Below, piece after piece: positions 56,480-64,000 of a stretch of 64,000 bases of DNA. The DNA is taken from positions 229,814,501-229,878,500 of the forward strand of contig JAUMIR010000004.1 in NCBI GenBank assembly GCA_030847615.1, in the 5' to 3' direction. The notes under the pieces are model-generated. The model ran no database searches and was not told the DNA's origin. It saw nothing but the letters and a program-made list of their open reading frames with translations. Both the position numbers and the translations under genes were made by a program. Within the stretch, counting starts at the first letter, position 1, and every line of letters starts with the position of its first letter. The stretch comes from Gambelia wislizenii. Its lineage: Eukaryota > Chordata > Lepidosauria > Squamata > Crotaphytidae.

Positions 56480-56580
56480 GAAAAAAAGAAATGTGGCAGC
56501 ACCTTTAGGACCACTTGGTTTTTATTTTAGCATGAGCTTTTGTGGATTTTAACCTACTTCTTTGGATGCAATACTGAGAG
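56480..56580. repeat. Dispersed repeat fragment, unclassified
   Basis: GGCAGCACCTTTAGGACCAC and GCATGAGCTTTTGTGG with ACTTCTTTGGATGCAATAC match a repeat common in amniote genomes. The class is not assigned. Confidence 0.5.
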
Positions 56581-57320
56581 GGATTAAAAATGCTGCCACG
56601 TTTCTTTCTTTCTTCTTATTCCCCTTCCCTTCCTCCTTTTTATGCTGCAAGAGGATGAGGGGTTGTCTAGATGGTGAAAAATGTACTCATAGTATTTGAG
56701 GAGAATATATTTTGTCCCAATGAGATCCCGCAGGGACTCACCATATTTAAAAGGAGAGGGTCCAACCCCCCCCCCCCAAAAAAAAACTACATAAGAAAAG
56801 CCTTCATGGCTTTTCCTGAAGGTTTTTTTTTTTTTTTTTTTTTTTTTACTGCAGAGGAAATGTGCGCTCCAACGCATTAGGATAACTGAATTGCATCACT
56901 GTGCATTCCTGGATAAGGATGGAAGTGGAAACCAATTGGTTGGACATGCAAAGGGGATGGGCTTGCTGGGAACGAAGTGGATGGAAGTGCCATTTTAGGG
57001 TTTTGCAGTAGCAATCGTGTGCTTTTTCTGAGGTGACCAAACTGCTTTTTAAACAGAAGGTCGCACTTGCACATCTTAGATTTACAGTACAAAAAATATT
57101 GTGTAGTGGTAATAACTTGTTGAAAATAACACAAGTGGTTCACTCCTGGCCACCACGTTGATTTGCAGGCATGGCTCCATGTGAACATCAAACACGGACA
57201 GCTTCGCCTGCCAGTAATTTTGCCCCCCAAAAAGTGAAGACAAATGAAGGCTGCTGCAAGTTTGTGTTAATGTGCAACCATAAGCATTATATCTTATCAT
57301 CTCAACAAGCCCAACACAAC
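56581..57320. other. Unassigned 3' flank
   Basis: Contains a poly-C/poly-A stretch (56766-56786) and a poly-T run (56822-56847). No gene. Confidence 0.5.
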
Positions 57321-57322
57321 TA

Positions 57323-57552
57323 CAGTTGTCCTTTCATATTCGCTGGGGTTTGGTTCCAGCACCCCTCGTGGATACCAAAATCCATGAATATTTAAGTCCC
57401 ATTATATGCGATGGCATAGCAAAATGGTATCCCTTATATAAGATGGCAAAAACAAGGTTTGCTTTTTGGATTGTTATATTATTAAGAATATTTTCAAGCC
57501 ATGAATACTTAAATCCATGGATACCAAATCTGTGGATACGGAGGGACAACTG
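57323..57552. mobile_element. Tigger-like element
   Basis: The 230-bp unit CAGTTGTCCTTTCATATTCG ... GAGGGACAACTG, left flank TA, right flank mutated to CA. The interior ATCCATGAATATTTAAGTCC is shared with 40968. Confidence 0.85.
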
Positions 57553-57664
57553 CACCTCTTTGAAAATTATTCAGCCATAGAAACCCACTTCACAGCCTTG
57601 GGCAACTCCCACTCTGTCAGTCTTAAAGAAAGGCAACAGCTGGCTTCCTCTGAGTAATTAGGAC

Positions 57665-57880
57665 TTTATCACACTATACTGTTATAGTGCAATTATTCCA
57701 CTTTAACTGCTGTTTTTGCCTCCTGTAGAATTCTGGGGTTTGTAGTTTAGTGAGACCCAACAACTCTCTGGCTGAGAGTTCTAAATGCCCCTCCCTAAAC
57801 TGCAAATCCAAGGATCCCACAGGAGGCAGCCAGAGCAGTTAAAGTGGAATAATAGCACTATAACAATGTAGTGTGATAAA
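57665..57880. repeat. Palindromic MITE, CTACACTGTTATAGCA family
   Basis: TTATCACACTATACTGTTATAG pattern at the left and the inverted CTATAACAATGTAGTG TGATAA at the right. Inner inverted TCCACTTTAACTGC / GCAGTTAAAGTGGA. Confidence 0.8.
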
Positions 57881-58147
57881 CTTCTAAGTCTTGCTTAGAA
57901 AACCAGCAAAAAACAAAACAACCATTGGCCAGCAAAGTAATAAAGCAGACCACTAATACGTATTCAGATAGGAATAGCCTATTAAGGATCTATACATGTA
58001 ATACATATACAGTATGCTATATTAGCCAAGCTAATACCATACATGCAGAGTTGGCAATCTAGCTTTAAACATGACATGTAGTATCTGTAACCATATACTT
58101 GCAAGAATTTTGTTAAATATCTGGCACGTAATATTTCATTCACACAT

Positions 58148-58855
58148 TGTTATTGAATGTCTTCAATTCATTTCTGACATACGTCAACCTGAAGGCCAAG
58201 CTATCAGAGGGTTTTCTTGACAAGATTGTTCAGGGAAGTTGCCACTGCCTTCCGCTGAAAGTGAGGCCTTGTCTACACAGGCCAAATGAAACATGTTTCA
58301 ATGAGAATCTGGGGCAAATACCCCTTAAAATGGAACAGACACATGGTAAAAAATCAACAACCCTCACCATTTGCTGCAGTTTTTCTGGAGAAACCAGTGA
58401 GTTCTTTTACTGCAACAGGGTGTGTGTGTTCACACACATGGCCTGTGCAGTGCCCAACATAGCCATTTCCTGGCTTGGTCACACACATCATGTCTGCTGA
58501 GGGCACTGCGAGGTGACCATAGCTGGTGCCTTGTTCCTGGCCTTAGAAGATGTGACTGGTTTGGGGAAGAGAAGTGCGGGTTCATGTGCAAGCTGCAAGT
58601 GTGCTGGCTGCGGATGTGCAGACACCCCTCCATTGCCTCAGTGGAAGGGCAGGTAACTGGGGAGGAAGAGACACTGTGGGCCCAGGGCTGGAATACTCCA
58701 GCCAGAATGTGGAATGTTCTGGATGGTGTAGACAAGCCCTGAGTGAGAGTGACTTACCCCAGGTGACCCAGTGAGTTTCCATGGCTGACGGGATTTGAAC
58801 CCTGATCTCCTGGAGTCCTAGTCCACCATCAAGCCATTACACCACACTGGCTCTC
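58148..58855 (-). mobile_element. Sauria-type SINE split by a hAT-like element
   Basis: The left part (58148-58265) has GAATGTCTTCAATTCATTTC and GGTTTTCTTGACAAGATT. The right part (58740-58855) has GTGACTTACCCCAGGTGACC, GATTTGAACCCTGATCTCC and CACACTGGCTCTC. Joined, they are one ordinary SINE. Confidence 0.85.
58266..58739. mobile_element. hAT-like non-autonomous element in SINE
   Basis: The 474-bp insertion begins GCCTTGTCTACACAGGCC and ends GGTGTAGACAAGCCC, inverted termini. Flanks AAAGTGAG and TGAGTGAG agree at six of eight bases, consistent with an aged 8-bp duplication. Open frames at 58422-58742 on both strands are not recognisable proteins. Confidence 0.72.
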
Positions 58856-59884
58856 AATTCAGAGCTCAGAAAACTGATAAAAAAGAGAAACAGTGAAAAT
58901 TATTTTCTCTCTCAAGGACCAGCAAAGACTTTGTATCCATTTGGTATGTTTATGTAGGAATTTGTCTCTGCGAAGCAAATCAAAAATGATACTACATTAA
59001 AGTGGGTCAACTTGAAATGTGAGAGATCCGTTAACATTTGTGGAGTAACTGAGTATCTCTTGAAAGCAGACTTTTGAACTTACACTCTAGATAGATGAAA
59101 GCCTGTTATCATTGCTTGAGAATTTTGCCATAGTAGATTCTCTTTGCTTGACCCCAGTCATTTAGTGTGTGGCATCCATCGGCAATGCCTAACCTTTGGA
59201 AGCTATCATCAAACACTTGGCTGTGATAATCACTCAACCTCTATCACTAGTGATACAAAAATACAGTAGAGGGAGCATGCAAAAATATCACACAAGGGTC
59301 CTCTTGTCTGGAATTTGTCCAGTTTATCAAGTGTGTTTTGACTTACATCCTGGCCTTTTAAAGTAAATGGGGAAACAAGACCAGCCTTGGGCATGTATAA
59401 TGTCCCAGAGATGAAGGATTTCTATTCTGCTAAAGTATTTCATATTTTCCTTCCAGCTCCCACTATTTTTCTTTTTCCAGAATTTATTTGAAAAGAATAC
59501 TATAATTAAAAGGAAATCTGAAGAAAGATGTGCAAATGGAAGGCCTAATTACTCTTACCAGAAAATTAAAGGGAAACAAATACTGGAGAAATATGTGGGC
59601 CTAAAAGAGGTTGCACGTGCTAGAAATGAGTGGAGATTGACCTAATTTACAGGTTGAAAAGAAAGGTGGCATTTGGCAACCAGAACATGAAGACAACATT
59701 GTCCAAATTCACATATTCCTCTGCAGAAAATGATTAACGATCATGGGTTCCCTGACTGAAACCTGGAAATTGAATTGATGATGATGGGATTGGGGATTTT
59801 TAACAGAAATCTTGAGACTATTGGCTACTACTGACCTGTGACTTTGTCTGCATAAAAGGTGTTCCTTTCCGTATCAGTAGTAGG
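58856..59884. other. Unassigned 3' flank
   Basis: AT-rich, few open frames, no recognised repeat. Confidence 0.5.
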
Positions 59885-59970
59885 AATCATGGGGCCTCAC
59901 AGATGTCGTTGGACTGCCAGTCCTATCAGCCATAGCTGACATAGCCAGTGGTGCATGGCCCTGTGTGTTA
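59885..59970. repeat. Diverged MITE fragment
   Basis: ACAGATGTCGTTGGACTGCC with CTATCAGCCATAGCTGACAT resembles the CCAGATGTTGTTGGACT family; short and decayed. Confidence 0.5.
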
Positions 59971-60172
59971 CCGTTCAACAACATGATTCCCATCTACTTA
60001 AAGGCATTTTTCTTTCTTCAGAAGAATTTATTTTTGGTAGAGCACAAGGCCTAAGGCTTGCATATGTGTCTTTTTTCTAAAAATGTGTTACATGGAGAAG
60101 AGGGGGAAACTAGATTCCCTCACGTTCTCTATATCATTTTATAATATTATTTCTTACACTGGGGGTAAAATA

Positions 60173-60514
60173 TAGGTTGAGTATCCCCTATCCAAAATGC
60201 TTGGGGGGGGGGGACCAGAAATGATTTCCAATTTGGATTTTTTAAAAAATATTTGCATATACATAACGAGGTAACTTAGATATGGGACACAAGTCTAAAC
60301 GTGAAATTCATTTATGTTTCATGTATACCTTATACACATAGCCTGAAGGTCACTTTATACATAATATTTTTAATAATTTTGAGTATGAAACAAAGTTTAT
60401 GTACATTGAACCACCAGAAAGCAAAGGTGTTCCTATCACAGCCACCCATGTGGCCAGATTTGGATTTTGGTGTATTTTGGATTTCAGATTTCCAGATAAG
60501 TGATACTCAGTCTG
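60173..60514. mobile_element. Tigger-like element (TTGAGTATCCCCTATCC type)
   Basis: Left end AGGTTGAGTATCCCCTATCC after TA; right end AGATAAGTGATACTCAGTCTG before TA. Inside, GAAATGATTTCCAATTTGG and TTTGGATTTCAG form the usual sub-terminal inverted pair. 342 bp, no transposase. This is a widely known amniote Tigger/MER-type layout. Confidence 0.82.
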
Positions 60515-60520
60515 TATGTA

Positions 60521-61198
60521 TTACTCTTTTCTGAAAGTGCATAGGCCTGCAGACTGCAAGCGATGTGCCATGATGGGTAAATAATGAGGATAGTTCCTGT
60601 AAGGAGTTCTATCAATGGATTTACCTAACATGCATGAATGTAATGGCATGGTGTCTCCCTTCTCCCTCGCAGTAATCAGAAATGTCAGCAGAGTCTCTAG
60701 ATGACTTCCTGACTTTCTGGGAGGGAAAAGAAGCCTTCGACCCTGCTTTTTAAATTCCAAGAGCATGGATAATGTAACATTCTGAATAATTATTGGCATT
60801 ATTTTACCTTGACATTTCAGTCCTGCTTTTCCGTTGGACGTTTCATCCATGGAATGAAGAAGAATGTCATCTTTCAATTTGCTGGAGGAATTGCCCCAAT
60901 TAAAACCTGAGTGTAAGGATATCAGAAACCCTGCATTAATTTGTCTGTAATTTGTGCATGCTTCATGGTGGGGTGGGGAACAAGTAGAGGGAAGGAGTTT
61001 CATTAAAAGAATTAAAAGATTTACCTTGACAAGAACAAGGCATTTTTGAATTCTGCTTCTTCTCCCTAAACTATGAAAATAATCTGCTCTCTTCACTCTT
61101 GGGGGAAAAAAGCCTTCTTGACAGGGAATATGTTTGCCCAGGATGCTTCCTTCTTTAATTTCAGCTGAAAGGTCAGTATTATAATTTTGTTGTGTCAC
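60521..61198 (-). CDS. 225-codon open frame, unrecognised (doubtful)
   Basis: A single ATG-to-stop frame in AT-rich flank whose end overlaps the edge of the Tigger-like element. The product has one hydrophobic stretch (VKVNLLILLMKLLPST) but no domain I recognise, and no splice or promoter context was identified. Length alone is only mildly surprising for 64 kb read in six frames. Listed because it is the longest frame outside recognised mobile elements. Confidence 0.12.
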   Translation of the reverse strand: MTQQNYNTDLSAEIKEGSILGKHIPCQEGFFPPRVKRADYFHSLGRRSRIQKCLVLVKVNLLILLMKLLPSTCSPPHHEACTNYRQINAGFLISLHSGFNWGNSSSKLKDDILLHSMDETSNGKAGLKCQGKIMPIIIQNVTLSMLLEFKKQGRRLLFPPRKSGSHLETLLTFLITAREKGDTMPLHSCMLGKSIDRTPYRNYPHYLPIMAHRLQSAGLCTFRKE

Positions 61199-61199
61199 A

Positions 61200-61744
61200 G
61201 AATATTAAGGATATCTTCTGAAGCCTTTGTCACATTCATAGGAAAGGTTCTCTAGCCAACTTACAGAAAATGAGAGGGAGAGATGCCCATATTTGCATAA
61301 TTACAAAAAAAGAGAGAAAAAGAATGATACATATAACTCCTAAGCCTCTCCCCCCTCCATCCCTAAATTATCTCCTATCAGCTGTTAAATCTGCCTCCCT
61401 CTTCAGCTCAGGAGTATTACTATGGCATTCAGTAGAACTGGTGCAGTGATACCACCATATGTAACTGTGCAGCACAAATCAATAATAAGAATCGAATAAC
61501 AGATTTTTTAAAAAAAGAACCTGGCTTGGCTATTTTGCCAGAAAAGGAAAGAGGAAAGTAATTCTTTCCCCCTCTCTCACTTCATTTTCAATATGTACAA
61601 GATGCACAGCCATTATAGAAAGTAAGGCAGCTTCCTGAGAAAGTGGATTCTAGTAGGTGGGAAAAGAGACAATGAGTTTATCTCCACTACATACTGATAT
61701 CAGTTTCTTAACATTTGAACTGACAATATTTCATCCTGTGGAAC
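61200..61744. other. Unassigned 3' flank
   Basis: AT-rich with no recognised feature, up to the provirus edge. Confidence 0.5.
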
Positions 61745-62266
61745 TGTTACGGGAATCCCAAAGGAAACCCGAACATATAGGGTCTGAGGACGGCGCAAGA
61801 AAGGAACAGAGCCAAAGTCCCGTAGTAGAAGTTGAGATTCTTTATTTTTTTCCAGCTGGGGCGGACAGCTCCCTCTAGGGTAAAAAGACTGCCGCCTCTT
61901 CTCTTTGTTTCAGGAGTATTTTATTTCCTTCGGTCACTTTCTATGGCTATTTGAACTACCAATCATAATGCTACATCTCTGGCCTTCAAAAATGTTACTA
62001 AGCAGAACTTCTCTTATCTAGTTGCCGGGGCAGGTTAGCTTTGCTCAAGCTCTTGTTAATTGGCTGGTTTGTGTTGCTGGACAGGCTTCACTGTCTGATC
62101 ACGCGCTAACTACATGATATGTCTGCACAACTCTAATGTCTCTAGCTTGCACTATGCCAATTCCTTATCTACACCTTCCGAGCCTTGGGCCCCTTGGAGG
62201 CCTGCGAGTAAGTGTAGTAAGAATGCCAAGGGAGCTATAGGGATTCAGCTAGACCTGTCCCTCTCA
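61745..62266 (-). repeat. 3' LTR of the provirus
   Basis: 522 bp with TG...CA ends on both strands (TGTTACGGG at the left; TGAGAGGGACAGG in minus sense at the right). A minus-sense AATAAA polyadenylation signal lies at about 61837-61842, about 90 bp from the outer end, leaving a short U5. It directly follows the polypurine tract. Confidence 0.85.
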
Positions 62267-62284
62267 TTCCCCCCTTTTTCTTGT
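62267..62284 (-). promoter_or_regulatory. 3' polypurine tract
   Basis: Minus-sense AAGAAAAAGGGGGGAA lies immediately before the TG of the LTR, the usual place where plus-strand DNA synthesis is primed in retroviruses. Confidence 0.85.
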
Positions 62285-62312
62285 AAGCGAAGAGACATAG
62301 TGGTTGGGTTCA

Positions 62313-63977
62313 TTAGTTTGCTTCTTCTACCAAAAGAGCTGCTGCTGCCACTGCTCTCAAACAGGGTGGCCATCCCTTAACAACAGGGCCCATTTGTTTA
62401 GAAAGGTAGGCTACCGGTCGCGGCCAAGACCCTAAGGTCTGGGCTAACACTCCTATTGCAATACCGTCCCTTTCGCCTACATATAAAACAAAAGGTTTCT
62501 CCATGTCTGGTAGCCCCAAGGCGGGTGCACTCATCAAAGCCTCTTTTAACTTCTGAAATGATTCTTGTTGTTGCTCCCCCCACACAAATGGTTCAGCATT
62601 TGTTCCTTTTGTAGCTTCATAAAGGGGCTTAGCTAGAACAGCATAATTGGGTATCCAAAGCCTGCAAAAACCTGCAGCTCCCAAGAATTCCCTAACTTGT
62701 CTTCGTGTAGTGGGGGTGGGGATAGCACAGACTACTTCTTTTCGCTCTATTCCCAGCCTTCTGGTCCCTTCTTCTATCTCAAAACCTAGATATTTAACTC
62801 GTTGTTGCACCAACTGAGCTTTCTTTTTGGACACCTTATACCCCTTTTCAAACAGGAATTGTAACAGCTTCCCTGTTCCTTCTAGGCATTCACTCCTAGT
62901 TTCAGTAGCCAGCAAAATATCATCTACATACTGCAATATGTTCCAGGGGTTTCCCCCCTGTGTCAATGGCACCAAGTCTTGTGCCAATGCCTGACCAAAG
63001 AGACTGGGCGAATTACAAAAACCTTGTGGTAAACGGGACCACGTAACCTGTCTTCGCTGGCCTGTCTCTGGATTTTCCCATTGGAAAGCAAAAATGGGCT
63101 GACTATGTTTGTGCAACCTGACACAAAAGAACGCATCTTTGAGATCTATGACTGAATACCATTTCAACTCTGGGGACAACAAACTCAACAGGGTATATGG
63201 GTTGGGGACGACTGGATGTATGTGAACCACTCGTTGATTCACTGCTCGCAAATCCTGCACCGGACGGTAAGAACCATCTGGCTTTCTGACAGGCAAAAGT
63301 GGTGTATTCCAAGGGGACTGAGAGTCAATTACAATTCCCCACTGGTAAAGCCTTTGTAAATGTTCGTCAATTCCCTTCACTGCATCTCTCGGCAAGGGAT
63401 ACTGTGGTATAGCTACAGAAACAGCTAAAGGCTTTAAATCCACTATCACTGGAACCACATCCTTAGCTAATCCAGGGGGATTGTCTTCTGCCCAGACGCC
63501 AGGCACATCAAAGGTCTGCCAATCAGCTCTATCTAACAACACAGGGTATAATCTCCACTCCTCTTCAACCGGCAAGGTTAACATTAACTTAGAAGTAGGA
63601 GGGTCTCTAAAGTTTGCCTCTATGGTTCCATCTGCTTCAAAAGTCAGCTGTGCCCTAAGTTTGCACAGCAGATCTCTCCCCAGCAAGGGTACTGGACAAC
63701 TAGGTATGTATAAAAACTGATGTGTGACCATACGTTTCCCCAACTGACATGTCCTTGCTTGCAAATAGGAACAACTCTGCCTTTTTCCAGTTGCTCCAAC
63801 TATCTGGGTGGTGGTTTTGGCATTAGGGGCGATAGGGGTATTGATCACTGATTTTGCAGCTCCAGAGTCTAATAAAAAAGAGGCCTCCTGATTGCCTATT
63901 TTAACCTTGACCAATGGCTCCTGGCAACCAGGAATTACTATTTTACAACTGTGATTTTCTTTGGGAGCCGGTCTGTC
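62313..63977 (-). pseudogene. Provirus pro-pol remnant (protease + reverse transcriptase)
   Basis: This is an open frame of about 550 codons directly downstream of the in-frame UAG at 63978-63980. The protease has the LLDSGA active-site motif (about 63850-63866). The reverse transcriptase has motif A around DLKDAFF (about 63130-63150), LPQGFCNSPSLF (about 63005-63040) and the catalytic YVDD (62919-62930). The frame runs through the connection region (RPVAYLSKQM) and stops at 62313, just before RNase H should begin. RNase H and integrase are absent. The motif order, single long frame and UAG boundary fit the gammaretrovirus-like (class I) group. The intact frame suggests the copy is not ancient. 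Confidence 0.9.
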
Positions 63978-64000
63978 CTATTCCTGAAACGGAGGTTCCC
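63978..64000 (-). pseudogene. End of gag with UAG stop (edge of window)
   Basis: The minus-sense frame reads PPFQE then UAG, in the same frame as the following pro-pol. A gag end a few residues past the nucleocapsid finger is usual in this group, but the finger itself lies outside the window. Confidence 0.55.

Larger units (their letters stand above)
61745..64000 (-). mobile_element. Defective gammaretrovirus-like endogenous provirus (3' part)
   Basis: Read on the minus strand: end of gag, UAG, protease, reverse transcriptase, a deletion, polypurine tract and 3' LTR. RNase H, integrase and env are missing, so it is non-autonomous. The 5' LTR and most of gag lie beyond the window. The other flank of the target duplication is outside the window; the first flank reads GGAAC at 61740-61744. 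Confidence 0.9.

Noticed and set aside
58422..58742. Cysteine-rich frames of about 100 codons on both strands
   Set aside because: They lie in a hAT-like insertion in a SINE; cysteine content has no motif spacing.

Overview
This is about 64 kb of vertebrate nuclear DNA. The repeat mixture points to a squamate reptile, most likely a lizard: BovB/RTE LINEs, tRNA-derived SINEs of the Sauria type, a 5S-rRNA-derived SINE with a Sauria-like tail, L2, CR1 and L1 LINEs, a Penelope-like element, mariner, Tigger-like and hAT-type DNA transposons, many palindromic MITEs and a gammaretrovirus-like provirus. The species cannot be fixed from the sequence. There is no bacterial-style gene organisation, no CRISPR array, no rRNA gene and no intact tRNA gene.

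Only one convincing host-gene piece is present: a terminal coding exon at 23520-23711 (+). It encodes the last 63 residues of a tail-anchored protein, which I identify as CDKAL1 (tRNA t6A37 methylthiotransferase) from its resemblance, recalled from memory, to the C-terminus of the human protein. If so, positions 1-23519 are the last intron of CDKAL1. From about 24.2 kb to the end is the 3' flank, which in other amniotes is a long gene-poor interval towards SOX4. No other CDKAL1 exon was seen.

Layout. 1-9 kb: mostly unassigned intron with a few hAT/MITE/Tigger insertions. 9.1-9.8 kb: antisense L2 reverse transcriptase remnant. 10.5-13.1 kb: antisense L1 ORF2 split by a full-length decayed mariner. 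14.5-19.7 kb: two BovB copies in opposite orientation, carrying a solo LTR, a Tigger-like element and (TC)n-tailed LINE fragments. 20.6-23.0 kb: SINEs, a MITE and an L2 3' end. 23.5-24.2 kb: CDKAL1 last exon and 3' UTR. 24-31 kb: SINEs, then a 1.4-kb hAT-type element carrying a GC-rich block and a SINE, then an L2 3' end. 32-41 kb: SINEs, Tigger-like elements, a 5'-truncated L1, and large hairpin MITEs including a PIF/Harbinger-like palindrome. 41.5-43.5 kb: L2-type LINE split by a (TC)n-tailed LINE. 45-53 kb: 5S-SINE in L2, Sauria SINEs, L2, and a Penelope-like GIY-YIG fragment. 53-61 kb: related hAT-like elements, MITEs, and a Tigger-like element. 61.7 kb to the end: 3' LTR and a pro-pol remnant of a defective provirus on the minus strand.

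The window records nested transposition around one conserved exon rather than a set of cooperating genes. I do not see a clearly new biological system. The best candidates for a second look are the cargo-carrying hAT element (28994-30438), the Penelope GIY-YIG/hammerhead remnant (about 52.0-52.7 kb), and the provirus with an in-frame UAG before pro-pol and a deletion from the RNase H region to the 3' polypurine tract.
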